Shown: piece by piece, positions 54,613 through 63,296 of the stretch
Layout: the number at the start of each line of letters is the position of its first letter
Numbering within the stretch: the first letter of the stretch is position 1
NCBI RefSeq assembly: GCF_900096995.1
Contig: NZ_OANT01000013.1
Location: forward strand, 24,092 to 88,091
Length of the DNA stretch: 64,000 nucleotides
Origin: Acinetobacter puyangensis
GTDB lineage: Bacteria > Pseudomonadota > Gammaproteobacteria > Pseudomonadales > Moraxellaceae
Direction of reading: 5' to 3'
Program-made: the position numbers and the translations under genes
The notes under the pieces: generated by a model
Databases searched by the model: none
Seen by the model: the letters and a program-made list of their open reading frames with translations, nothing else
What the model was told of the DNA's origin: nothing

Positions 54613-56842
54613 GAATGTTAAAATGTATTTTCATTTGTTCAAGGAAATTAGCAATTTTTGCATATTGTGAAATGGACAAACTAGAAAAAGGATGGGCAGC
54701 TTCTTGTTGCATCGGTTCATGACCAAATAAAGCCAAAATTTCTGTCTCACTTATTTTATTGCTGAGAAAAGCTCGTGCAGTATGTCGATGCCAATTCGCA
54801 TGTTCTAAACCTAGTTCAGGATTGAAATTCTTAACGATTGATGGGCTCAAGGATAAGCATTGATCATCACGAATAATATTTAATAAAGGACGCTTACTGT
54901 CTAATATTTCCTCAACATGATGCTGTATTTCTAAATGATTTGGGATAAATTGACTTTTAAAATAGCTAAGAAATTCTATAAATTTTTCTAATTCTTCTAC
55001 TACAAAAGGGCTTAACGGAATGAGGCGCCCGTAGCCTTGGCGCCCGCCGACTTCTTTATCTGAAACCATTAGAATTTTTCGTCTCAAATTAAATCGATTA
55101 AGAAAACCAGGAAATTCAGAAACAGGACGAGCAGCAGTGAAAAGTAATAAAAAGTGCCACATCCAAATATTGTAATGATTAAAAATCGCAATCCAATCGG
55201 TAGTATTTTGAGAAAAGATGTTGAATTTAAGAATAGCAAAAACATCTTGCACTACATGTGCTTTAGGTGCTTTTCGACTACCAAAGTGATCTAGGGAGGT
55301 GGATTCAATATTTTGATATACTTTTCCTAATGATAAGCATAAATCCGTCAAAATCGTCACGTACTGAGCATGTAAAGTTGGCATGTGTTGATGACAATAA
55401 GAAATAGATGAAGATTTATTGGCATCAATACCCGTCAGAAGGTCTGCAAGCTGTTTATTCCCTGTTTTTTGCAAAATTGTTTGATGTAAAAGTGAACTTA
55501 CTTTGATCAATGATAATTTGGGAATATATAAATCTTGTCTTAATCGTGCTAAATATTTTTGTAGATCATTTTCTTTAATTAGTTCGCCTTGTTGCAGTGA
55601 GGTAATAAAGTGATTCGGAATAGGTATATCTAAATAAACAGTTTGATTGAGCAAAGCATGTGGATATGCAAAGTCCTTATTCTCAAAAATTGTAAACTTA
55701 CTCCTTAGAAAATATTGATCATTTTTTAGAATTAATTTTTGTCGAGAATTTAAGGCTTTGACACGTTTACTTTGTAATTTAATCCATTCTTGAATTTTAT
55801 TTCCTGTTAAAAATGCGAGCATTAAAATGAGTGAAGTTTTGCCATTCTGATGCTGCATGTGATCATTAAATAACTTATTTAGCAAAGCACTAATACTGGT
55901 TTTATTGGGGAATAGGCTACTGCAAGGTAGTAGATGCTCTTTTCTTTGAATATGCTTGGCAACTAAAGGTAAAATATAACTTTGACTGGATTCTGAATAT
56001 GCAGCAATCGGGGTAACATTGGTCGGATCTAAAAGTATTTGGCGGGTATCCTGATCATCAAGTTGTTTTTCAATATTTAGTGCTTTAGCTTTTGAACCCT
56101 TTTGAATTTCTGATGTTTCTATAATCAGTTCATCTTCATCGATAAAATCATGTTGTAGTCGAGTTTCAATGCTTGCCCTAGCGATTTTTGCTTTATTTTT
56201 TAGTACATATGTGAATGTAATACGGATATCATTCAATAAATTATTTTCAAAATCATTTGATGTATGTGTGTTGTCTAAATACTTGACAAATTCTTCTAAT
56301 GAAAGTGTAGGGTCTTGAAGATGATGATGCCATAACTGCATGTATTCGGGGGAATTTTGATATTTTTTATCTTTGTTTAATACCTTATTTGCAGCACGAA
56401 AGCGTTGAAATAAGCGTTTGGCTGTATTGAAATGTTCAGTATGACTATTTTTAAAAAGATCGGGTCGAATCTCTGGTAAAGCAATTAAATAGATTGCTGC
56501 TTTTAATACAAGAATATTCCAAATTAAAGCATGTTGTTGTGATTGATCTAATTGAGCAATAGAGTTGACATACCAAGTGACAGGTGCACTTTTAACTGGT
56601 TGTTTTCGAGAAGCAATCAATGCTATCGGATTCATCATAGCACTGGTGGTTTTTACATCACAATCTAAATGATCAAGTTGAAGTCCTATTAAATAATGAT
56701 TAGTGGGTTGTGAGCTTAATAAATGAGCAATATATTGAATATGTTGCTCACGATTAAGCTGCTCTTGGTCAAATAGTTTTTCTAAAATCAATTTGAGAGA
56801 TACAACTTTTTCTCTGTTATCATCTATCATATTGATCTCCAT
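54581..56842 (-). CDS. Divergent recombinase-like protein (trio gene 2, 753 aa)
   Basis: The second gene of the trio. Its C-terminal part (about residues 560-735) looks like a divergent tyrosine recombinase: FTAARPVSEFPGFLNRF for the first arginine, DKEVGGRQGYGRLIPL in the beta-hairpin/lysine region, NWHRHTARAFLSNKIS for the HxxR box and ALFGHEPMQQEAAHPF, with a tyrosine in ISQYAKI. Motif spacing is unusual and the nucleophile position is not certain, so it may be a partner rather than an active enzyme. The N-terminal 550 aa have no recognised domain. Overlaps gene 1 by 16 bp. Confidence 0.72.
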   Translation of the reverse strand: MEINMIDDNREKVVSLKLILEKLFDQEQLNREQHIQYIAHLLSSQPTNHYLIGLQLDHLDCDVKTTSAMMNPIALIASRKQPVKSAPVTWYVNSIAQLDQSQQHALIWNILVLKAAIYLIALPEIRPDLFKNSHTEHFNTAKRLFQRFRAANKVLNKDKKYQNSPEYMQLWHHHLQDPTLSLEEFVKYLDNTHTSNDFENNLLNDIRITFTYVLKNKAKIARASIETRLQHDFIDEDELIIETSEIQKGSKAKALNIEKQLDDQDTRQILLDPTNVTPIAAYSESSQSYILPLVAKHIQRKEHLLPCSSLFPNKTSISALLNKLFNDHMQHQNGKTSLILMLAFLTGNKIQEWIKLQSKRVKALNSRQKLILKNDQYFLRSKFTIFENKDFAYPHALLNQTVYLDIPIPNHFITSLQQGELIKENDLQKYLARLRQDLYIPKLSLIKVSSLLHQTILQKTGNKQLADLLTGIDANKSSSISYCHQHMPTLHAQYVTILTDLCLSLGKVYQNIESTSLDHFGSRKAPKAHVVQDVFAILKFNIFSQNTTDWIAIFNHYNIWMWHFLLLFTAARPVSEFPGFLNRFNLRRKILMVSDKEVGGRQGYGRLIPLSPFVVEELEKFIEFLSYFKSQFIPNHLEIQHHVEEILDSKRPLLNIIRDDQCLSLSPSIVKNFNPELGLEHANWHRHTARAFLSNKISETEILALFGHEPMQQEAAHPFSSLSISQYAKIANFLEQMKIHFNIHGIQLNVLIQ

Positions 56843-57498
56843 ACTTGATCTGGAGATAAAGTGAAATCACTACGATTCAATAAGTTTTTAACAATATCAC
56901 AGCTTTGTTCTAATTCGTCAAAAACGCTTTTTCTTTGCTCGAGAATAATTTTATTTCGATAGTTCAGTTTATTACGTGTAAAAGATAATAATTTTGCAAG
57001 TAGATCTAAACTAATTTTTGCATGAGCTTTATCAAAATATGTTTTATTGAGATTTAATAAGACTTCGGGTGAGATATATTTATTAATCAACATTTGTAAT
57101 CTCTCAGGATTCATTTTGTTCAAATCATGATGAGTTGATGAAAGAAATGCTATAAATTCTGAACTTACTATTTTGTTCAATAATTCTATTTTCTCTATAT
57201 CTTGTGGAAAATTATTGACGAGCAATTTAATATTTTTTGGCATTATTTTTGACCAATACGAGTACCATTGAATGTTATTTACAATAAGATATTTTGAGAT
57301 GTTTGGATCTTTCCAAACATGTATTCGATTTTGATTTAAAATAGATAAATCCGTTTTTAAAGATTTAAAAATTTCTTGATAGCAGAGATATAGTCCATAA
57401 AAATCTGGATGCATTGTAGTCTGCACTTTATGAAAATTTTTACATGATATTTCCTTTGCAGCACCAAAATTTTCTTCGAAATCCAAAATTATTTTCAT
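56827..57498 (-). CDS. Unknown small protein, first gene of the trio (223 aa)
   Basis: This opens the trio operon. It is 223 aa, rich in Lys, Asn, Ile and Leu, with no recombinase motif, signal peptide or transmembrane segment. Predicted mostly helical (LLLNKIVSSEFIAFLSST; RLQMLINKYIS). Very AT-rich. No Shine-Dalgarno is evident before the ATG. Its size and place match the small third partner described for trio-type elements, but I cannot assign a function. Confidence 0.7.
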   Translation of the reverse strand: MKIILDFEENFGAAKEISCKNFHKVQTTMHPDFYGLYLCYQEIFKSLKTDLSILNQNRIHVWKDPNISKYLIVNNIQWYSYWSKIMPKNIKLLVNNFPQDIEKIELLNKIVSSEFIAFLSSTHHDLNKMNPERLQMLINKYISPEVLLNLNKTYFDKAHAKISLDLLAKLLSFTRNKLNYRNKIILEQRKSVFDELEQSCDIVKNLLNRSDFTLSPDQVWRSI

Positions 57499-58055
57499 TT
57501 GAGAAGTAGGTCTCTTATCACGAATAAATATTTAAGATGTATTTATATAACTACATGAAAAAATGAACAATATTCAAATGATCCATATTTTTATTATTAA
57601 CAATTTAGGTACAATATATATATTTATTAAAACTGATATAATAGACTACGTAATGACTATATTTTTGCTATTTTATTGAAGTGAATCAGATAAATTCAAC
57701 TTACTTTGAGTAAAAAATGATTGGCAATTTATACCAGTATTAGGAAGAAAATAGCTTCTCAAATTTCCATTTAAAAAAAGTGTATGTGTACTTTCTAACA
57801 GATTAAGTAAAGAAAAATACACAATAATTAAAAATCTTGCGATACGGAGGATTAATGTATCATCTATTTGTGGGCAGCTAGGGGTTAGCTCGTCTAGCTA
57901 CTATAGTTAAAAGGTCCTACCATTGAATGGCATAATCCTACACGCAAAATCGGTAAATCCCCCTCCTTCAATAGCCATGCGTATTCCTGTATAAACATAC
58001 CACCCATTCCTGTTCATACCACACCAATTATTCCTATTCGCAATGAGCCACTAAT
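57499..58055. other. Intergenic region upstream of the trio operon
   Basis: AT-rich, no credible ORF of length. A GGAGG followed after five bases by an ATG (57855) reads only eight codons. A short IR (gatac/gtatc) surrounds it. A TTGACA-like trio promoter is not obvious; the trio start lies at 57498. The right part (from 57983) contains three ATTCCT-type units, described separately. Confidence 0.35.
57983..58055 (+). repeat. Left inverted repeat of the hicAB segment, with ATTCCT units
   Basis: Three units start ATTCCTGT, ATTCCTGT and ATTCCTAT at 57983, 58006 and 58030, 23-24 bp apart. The stretch from about 57989 to 58050 aligns in inverted orientation with 59140-59206, sharing the block ATTCCTGTTC and CCACC context. 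I count roughly three quarters of positions identical by eye over about 55 bp. They could be recombinase-binding units or an element end. Confidence 0.6.
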
Positions 58056-58504
58056 ATGGATAAATTACCAATGATACAGTCGCAATTAAAACTTTGATTA
58101 CCAACAATATTAAAACAAAGAATTGAGGTTGAAGCCCAAAGTTCAAAAGATCATTAAATGCAGAAGTTGTTTCACGCCTTGAAAAAAGTTTTAATTTAAT
58201 AAATACACAATTAGATAAAGGGCTGTTACTAATATCTAAGCCTAATTACTTTCAATCTTTAAATCGTAAACGAAAAATTTCTAAACGGCTAATTCAAGCA
58301 ATTGAGTGGACAGATGAACGTAGAGATAAAAAGATTAAATATTCACATATTGCTGAACAAGTTGGATATGAAATTGCCGAACTCATCTTGGACTGTATAC
58401 AAGGTAAAGAAGAACCTTCCTTTACCCAATTAAAAAAAATCGCAGAGTATCTAGCAGTCAATCAATCATGGCTTTTGCATGGTCATGGTGGAATCAATAC
58501 TTGA
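58056..58504 (+). pseudogene. Decayed Arc-type plus HTH regulator
   Basis: Two lesions disrupt an otherwise continuous regulator. From ATG 58056 the frame reads MDKLPMIQSQLKL, then a TGA at 58095-58097 replaces an expected CGA arginine, then LPTILKQRIEVEAQSS. A one-base loss in the A-run at 58145-58148 then shifts to the frame reading RSLNAEVVSRLEKSFN, which runs to TGA 58502-58504 through YSHIAEQVGYEIAELI and AEYLAVNQSWLLHG. Rejoined, the product is an Arc-type ribbon-helix-helix followed by an HTH-like domain, typical of prophage or island regulators in Acinetobacter. The gene is upstream of hicAB in the same orientation. Confidence 0.72.
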
Positions 58505-58529
58505 AAATTGGTATCAATATTGATACTAT
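58501..58529 (+). promoter_or_regulatory. hicAB promoter with perfect palindromic operator
   Basis: TTGAAA (58501-58506) and TACTAT (58524-58529) are 17 bp apart. The spacer and minus-10 contain the perfect 16-bp palindrome GTATCAATATTGATAC (58511-58526). A palindrome covering the promoter just before a toxin-antitoxin operon is the expected site of autorepression by HicB's DNA-binding tail. Confidence 0.6.
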
Positions 58530-58557
58530 TTTAGCACTGGCAATATTGAGCATGTGA

Positions 58558-58803
58558 GTGGCTAATCTTGATCAACTTATAGAGCAAATGCGGAATAGCC
58601 CCAAGAACGTCCGATTTGTCGATTTACTCAAGGTTTGCAAACATTATTTTGGTGAGCCAAGACAAACTGGTGGAAGCCACACGGTATTTAAAACACCATG
58701 GCAAGGTGATCCTCGTATAAATCTTCAAGATGATGGTGGAAAGACTAAACCCTATCAAGTGAAGCAAGTGTTAGCTGCTCTTGATAAACTTAAAGTATTG
58801 TGA
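58558..58803 (+). CDS. hicA: HicA-type mRNA interferase toxin
   Basis: The 81-aa protein has the HicA double-stranded-RNA-binding-like fold with the catalytic histidine in GGSHTVFKTPW (about residue 41). HicA cleaves mRNA when HicB is absent. It starts at a GTG 9 bases from a TGAG stretch; no ATG is in frame near. It is slightly long for HicA and has an N-terminal extension (LDQLIEQMRNSPKNVRFVDLLKVC). It precedes hicB by nine bases. Confidence 0.85.
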   Translation: MANLDQLIEQMRNSPKNVRFVDLLKVCKHYFGEPRQTGGSHTVFKTPWQGDPRINLQDDGGKTKPYQVKQVLAALDKLKVL

Positions 58804-58812
58804 GGTGTTAAA

Positions 58813-59136
58813 ATGGATAGCAAACAATATACTTACCGTGTTACGTGGTCAGCAGAAGATAATGAATATGTTGGCTTATGTGCTGAGTTTCCATCACTGT
58901 CTTGGCTTGATGCTGATCAGTCAAAAGCATTTTCAGGTATTGTTGATCTGGTTGCAGAAGTTGTAGCGGATATGATCAGTAATAAGGAAAAATTACCTAT
59001 ACCACTTTCAGATAAAAAATATAGTGGTCGATTTGCTGTTCGTGTTCCATCAATGGTTCATCAAAAACTAGCACTGGAAGCAGCAGAACGTGGTGTAAGT
59101 ATGAATCGTTTGGTATCAGCCAAATTAGCTATGTGA
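58813..59136 (+). CDS. hicB: HicB-type antitoxin
   Basis: The 107-aa protein has a HicB N-terminal partial RNase-H-like fold (YRVTWSAEDNEYVGLCAEFPSLSWLDADQ) and a C-terminal ribbon-helix-helix (GRFAVRVPSMVHQKLALEAAERGVSMNRLVSAKL). It neutralises HicA and probably represses the promoter at 58501. SD AGGTG lies five bases before the ATG. Confidence 0.9.
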   Translation: MDSKQYTYRVTWSAEDNEYVGLCAEFPSLSWLDADQSKAFSGIVDLVAEVVADMISNKEKLPIPLSDKKYSGRFAVRVPSMVHQKLALEAAERGVSMNRLVSAKLAM

Positions 59137-59425
59137 CTATTTCTAGTGGTCTAAGAAATAGAAATAACTGGTATGGTGCGAACAGGAATAGGTGGTCGTT
59201 TTATCCAGTAATTTGCAAATAGAACGTGTAATACACGGAGAGCTTCAATTAAATAAACAGCTAACGCTACTTCTAGACGATTAGGTTAAAAAAGCTTAAG
59301 CATTCTACTGATCTGATTTAATACCTTAGTAAAAATTTCATATATTGTGGTGGATATTTTGCATCCACCGCTATTTCAATAGCCTAATCATTTGCATCAG
59401 TCACAAGGATACAGATTTTTGAATA
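59137..59425. repeat. Right inverted repeat and intergenic hairpin
   Basis: The stretch 59140-59206 is the inverted partner of 57983-58055 and holds one clear ATTCCTGTTC unit (on the minus strand). Further right a 7-bp perfect hairpin (ggtggat/atccacc, 59349-59355 with 59363-59369) could end either hicAB or the minus-strand Sel1 gene; it has only a weak T-run. No gene is seen. Confidence 0.5.
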
Positions 59426-60655
59426 CTACCTATAAAATCTTTCTTTAACATCATACTCATAACGTACAAGTTTATTCACTTTAACAACTCGACCATTTTT
59501 ATTCAGATTTGTTCCATCAAATTGAACTTGGAATGGATAAAATGACTGTCCATTTTTAATGACTTTGATTGTGGAATAATATTCGTACTTTGATTCTTCT
59601 GACCTTTCTCCACCTTCAAGCATTTCATCTGCAATATAATCATCTTCATGCAGTAAAAAAAGTGACCATATGCTTTGTGAAGAACTATAGTCAATTGCGA
59701 TATCTAGAAGATAGCTTCCAAGTGTGTTTTTCCCAAAAGCCTGCAAATTCTTTCTAAACTCATGTGCATCCCATACCGTTCTACCATAGCCTGCAATAGA
59801 TTGGACTCCGTTAGGAGTTGTTTTAGACACCATTTGGAATTGTCCACTTTCCAGTTTTTTAAAAAGGAATAACTCCAAAGTACCTCGTGCAAAACGTGCA
59901 GTTTCTATCCTATTACCATCTACTTGCGTAATTTCCACTGGGATTAAATAACGAGTTTCCCCCTGTATATTTTGGTAAGTAAAAATAGGCGCAACACTGA
60001 TTACAGCCTTTTTTAAATCTTCTAGATCAATAGGCTGATTTACAAAGTAGTAGTTACCCTGTCCCCAATAATCATCTTTTTTTCTTTCTCTTAATGACGT
60101 AACTTTATAAAAACTTCGGGCAATCGTATCAGCATCTAAATTAGGAAGTACTACTTGTTTAAAGTTTTTAGGCTCAATCTTGGATTTATCATAATATTTG
60201 GCAGCAATTGTAGATACTTGAGATGATGCCGTTTGAGAAGCATTCATTTGATTTGCTTGGGTTTGCAGTTGCTTATATAACTTGACCGCATCTGGTTGTC
60301 CTTGTGCTGCTGCGCTTTGCAACAAGATCACGCCTTTTTCTGTATCCTGTGACACGCCATCTCCATTTATATACATGACAGATAGGGCATACTGCGATGG
60401 GGCATAGCCTTTATTCGCTGCTTTGGTGAACCATTGAACAGCTTTTTTATGATCCTGTGGTACACCATTTTTCCCAAAAAAATAAAGCATTCCCATATTA
60501 TGGTTGCTTTGATTATTATCTCCGTTTGTGGCTACTTGGGATAAAAGGTAGTTTAGCCCTGCCGATAGGTTTACTTTTTTGCTTTCAGCACATACCGTTG
60601 AACTCGCAACGACAATACTGCTTACCAAAGCGAAGTTAAGCATTAATTTATTCAT
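59426..60655 (-). CDS. Secreted Sel1-repeat protein
   Basis: The 409-aa protein has a signal peptide (cleavage near VCAES), then two Sel1-like repeats (about residues 45-125: HNMGMLYFFGKNGVPQDHKKAVQWFTKAANKGYAPSQYALSVMYINGDGVSQDTEKGVILLQSAAAQG) and a C-terminal domain of about 240 aa with no recognised family. Sel1 repeats mediate protein interaction in the periplasm. Last of a three-gene minus operon; 13 bp separate it from the lipoprotein gene. Confidence 0.8.
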   Translation of the reverse strand: MNKLMLNFALVSSIVVASSTVCAESKKVNLSAGLNYLLSQVATNGDNNQSNHNMGMLYFFGKNGVPQDHKKAVQWFTKAANKGYAPSQYALSVMYINGDGVSQDTEKGVILLQSAAAQGQPDAVKLYKQLQTQANQMNASQTASSQVSTIAAKYYDKSKIEPKNFKQVVLPNLDADTIARSFYKVTSLRERKKDDYWGQGNYYFVNQPIDLEDLKKAVISVAPIFTYQNIQGETRYLIPVEITQVDGNRIETARFARGTLELFLFKKLESGQFQMVSKTTPNGVQSIAGYGRTVWDAHEFRKNLQAFGKNTLGSYLLDIAIDYSSSQSIWSLFLLHEDDYIADEMLEGGERSEESKYEYYSTIKVIKNGQSFYPFQVQFDGTNLNKNGRVVKVNKLVRYEYDVKERFYR

Positions 60656-60668
60656 CTAGTTTTTATCC

Positions 60669-62255
60669 TTATTTATCATTAACTTTAAACCAGTATGAAT
60701 AGTCCATAGCTTCTCCACTGACTAAGACATTCGTTACTTTGACATCATAAATTACGTTGTATTCCATTGAAGTAAAATGAAATTGTAGGTTGTTAGCAAC
60801 CAGCCCATAATTTATATTATCGTATTGAATATTGCTAATGGTTTGCACCTGTTGATTATCTCGTCTAGTTACAGTCAGTTTTGCATTGGAAAAATCCACA
60901 TTATTATTACCATAGGCATTTTGTGGAGTACTCAAGATCGAGAGGGATAATGGTTCACTTTTTAAGAAAAATTTCTTTGGATAATTATGATAAGGATACG
61001 CAATTATTCCTTTAGGTACTGTCGTTGTCAAAGTCAGTGATTCGTATGGATACACCGTTTTCATCGCAGCACCTAATACCGTACGAAAACTATTTGCATT
61101 AGTATTGGATACTTCACCATATGCAGCTTTAGTTAAAAATGGACTTAAAATGTATCTGCGATGCCCAATACTTGCAGAGTTTTTCTCAATTAGCCAATTT
61201 ATCAGATGTGTATCAGCGCCATATTTTTCTAAAATTTCGTAGGATTGAACAAAGTTCAAGTTAGAAGTTGAAGCCCCCTGAAGACCAATGTCACTAAAGC
61301 ATGTCCAACTATCGTCAGGGTAATGTGATGTCTTTTCATTGACTGCCAACAACATAGATGCCTGCATCGTCTGATCTTCATGTTCATAATCATATTGAAC
61401 TTTAGGGAGGTTGTGTAATGCACGGATTTCATTAAGGGTATTAATAAAAGTCTGACGATCTGTTTCAGTTGGTGAACCTGCCTGACAAGCATCCAGATCT
61501 TTCTTACTTTCCGCATCTGCACGAATGACATCAACTGTCATTATTGTATTAAGTGGTAGAATTTTTGTGGTTCCTGCCTGTGCGAGATTTAAAGTACATT
61601 GACCTAAATCAAGTGCTTTCAATTCACCCTTCTCAAAGTTACAAATAGCTGGACTGTTGCTAGTAAAGCTAACTGCTAAATCCTGATTAGTCTTTAATGC
61701 TAGTTGATATGCCTGACCTTTTAGAAAACGGTTAATTTGTAATGGCTGAATAGTTTGCTTAGCCTTATTAATGCAGCTATTGTTTTCTAGATATTGGTCA
61801 TTGGCACAGGTGACATTGACTAAAATGGTGTTATTAAATGGTAAAACTTTGGCTGTTCCTGCCTGCATCATGACCAAGTTACATTGACCAACTTTCAGTG
61901 CTTTGAGTTCGTTACTGTTTACACTACAAATACTCGGTGTATTACTGGTAAAAATAACTTCCAAATCCTGATCTGTTTTAAGTGCCAATGGATAGCTTTG
62001 ACCTTGAATCAGGGCGCTAAAGGGTAATGAACCAATATTTTGTGCGATTTTATTTTTACATACACTATCTTCTAAATATTGAGTATCTGAACAGGTAACA
62101 GGCTGAGATGTATTATTCTCATTATTTGAATTATCTGTTCCATTGCTATTAGATGAACCAGAATTTCCACTAGAACCACCTCCACCACATCCCACCAAAA
62201 CCAAGCTTATTGCCATCATCAATGCTGATGGTATAAAAATTTTTGAAATCATCAT
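60669..62255 (-). CDS. Lipoprotein with two tandem repeats and a CAP domain
   Basis: The 528-aa protein has a lipobox LVGC (Cys 23) followed by a Gly/Ser/Asn-rich linker. Two tandem units of about 95 aa start at CSDTQYLED (residue 55) and CANDQYLEN (residue 150), each with matching Ala-Leu-Lys-Thr, Phe-Thr-Ser-Asn and Gly-Gln-Cys landmarks. A CAP/SCP-like domain (about 265-400: FINTLNEIRALHNLPKVQYD, TSHYPDDSW, IGHRRYILSP) and a C-terminal beta-rich part (about 400-528) follow. The surface location and repeats suggest an adhesin-like or binding role; function unknown. Confidence 0.82.
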   Translation of the reverse strand: MMISKIFIPSALMMAISLVLVGCGGGGSSGNSGSSNSNGTDNSNNENNTSQPVTCSDTQYLEDSVCKNKIAQNIGSLPFSALIQGQSYPLALKTDQDLEVIFTSNTPSICSVNSNELKALKVGQCNLVMMQAGTAKVLPFNNTILVNVTCANDQYLENNSCINKAKQTIQPLQINRFLKGQAYQLALKTNQDLAVSFTSNSPAICNFEKGELKALDLGQCTLNLAQAGTTKILPLNTIMTVDVIRADAESKKDLDACQAGSPTETDRQTFINTLNEIRALHNLPKVQYDYEHEDQTMQASMLLAVNEKTSHYPDDSWTCFSDIGLQGASTSNLNFVQSYEILEKYGADTHLINWLIEKNSASIGHRRYILSPFLTKAAYGEVSNTNANSFRTVLGAAMKTVYPYESLTLTTTVPKGIIAYPYHNYPKKFFLKSEPLSLSILSTPQNAYGNNNVDFSNAKLTVTRRDNQQVQTISNIQYDNINYGLVANNLQFHFTSMEYNVIYDVKVTNVLVSGEAMDYSYWFKVNDK

Positions 62256-62278
62256 ATTTTTACTGCCTTAAATAGTTG

Positions 62279-62884
62279 TTATTGATAATAATCAGCGGAT
62301 ATTAACTTACGGACTTCACTTGCTACTTTTGGACTACGCCAAGGGAATAGCACTTTTAAGCAATAATTCGGTTTAAATGAATCTCGTGTACCAATATTGA
62401 CTTGATATTCTCGCTTAGTTGGTGTTCTACGTTCTTCGTGAAGGATGTGTGACCCTATTACTGTGAAGTGATCAGTTACTTTATCTTCAATTAAATTGTA
62501 GTGACCAACAGAAGTGATGTAATCAAAGGGATATTTAACTAATCGTTGATCATCTTGATCAAACAGAATAATGGTTTTATCTTGACTATTAATCCATACG
62601 CCAAGATTATGGTAATTAAACTGTTCACCTGCACGTTGCAACTGCTCATTCATACCACCAAAGAAGGTTTTTCCATATTCATAAAAGTAGTAAAAGAATA
62701 CAATCCAAAATAAGTCAAAGGCAAAGAAGATATAAGCAAACACCCCGAATGAAAATATTTTGGCAATAATCAAAAAAATCACTATTGGTGCAACCACACA
62801 CTTTAAAAACAGTTTAGATTTTTTTGGGTAGTTCTCTATTGGATAGACTTTAGGTTTAAATAATTCAGTCATCGTTGTTCCCAC
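62279..62884 (-). CDS. Two-TM inner-membrane protein, first gene of the Sel1/CAP operon
   Basis: The 201-aa protein has two adjacent hydrophobic segments (about residues 28-48 and 50-70), then a soluble part of about 130 aa (NLGVWINSQDKTIILFDQDDQRLVKYPFDYITSVGHYN...). No recognised domain. It starts the operon; it lies 23 bp before the lipoprotein gene. A start at the second ATG (four codons on) is possible. Confidence 0.72.
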   Translation of the reverse strand: MGTTMTELFKPKVYPIENYPKKSKLFLKCVVAPIVIFLIIAKIFSFGVFAYIFFAFDLFWIVFFYYFYEYGKTFFGGMNEQLQRAGEQFNYHNLGVWINSQDKTIILFDQDDQRLVKYPFDYITSVGHYNLIEDKVTDHFTVIGSHILHEERRTPTKREYQVNIGTRDSFKPNYCLKVLFPWRSPKVASEVRKLISADYYQ

Positions 62885-63166
62885 ACATGTTTAATGCAAT
62901 AACTAACAATCACAAATGGATAGAAAAAAATATGTATATTTTATAGGCGAAATTTAGCCTTCCACTTTATGGATTGTTCAATTAGAAGATGTTGTTTTAT
63001 TAAAAATAAAAAATTAACGCTGGATTATTCCGTGTTGAATAGCACAACAAGGTGAACATGTGGTGAAGTACAGATAAGAAAAGATGAATACAGCATGGGA
63101 AACTCCTTGTGTTAAAGAAGTCCTGCCAAATCACTGTCAAATGATGGTGGCAGAACGAAAGAAGGT
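62885..63166. other. AT-rich gap left of the inverted-repeat structure
   Basis: No persuasive coding frame. A 38-codon frame (63084-63200) is open but has no strong ribosome site and runs into the inverted repeat, so I leave it uncalled. Confidence 0.35.
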
Positions 63167-63296
63167 TGACAGACTGAAACACAAGAATTCAGCACGCTAG
63201 AAGCGTCCCCCTCCCGTTCTACCGCGGAGGGAAGACACAGGAATGCACATCGAAAAAATAAATTTTCCGATGTTCTTGTGTTGAAATGGTCTGTCA
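63167..63296. repeat. 130-bp inverted-repeat structure (MITE-like)
   Basis: The ends are inverted: TGACAGAC plus AACACAAGAA-like sequence at 63167-63187, and the complement TTCTTGTGTT plus GTCTGTCA at 63273-63296, with a few bases inserted in one arm. Inside are smaller stems (ccctcc/ggaggg and a catcg/cgatg arm). The size and absence of a gene fit a miniature inverted-repeat element or a structured RNA. Family unknown. Confidence 0.5.

Noticed and set aside
57840..57920. Attachment or integron attC-like motif (gttagct) near a GGAGG and ATG
   Set aside because: It does not fit the attC consensus and the ATG opens only eight codons.
63084..63200. 38-codon frame in the gap left of the inverted repeat
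   Set aside because: No convincing start context and it overlaps the inverted-repeat end.
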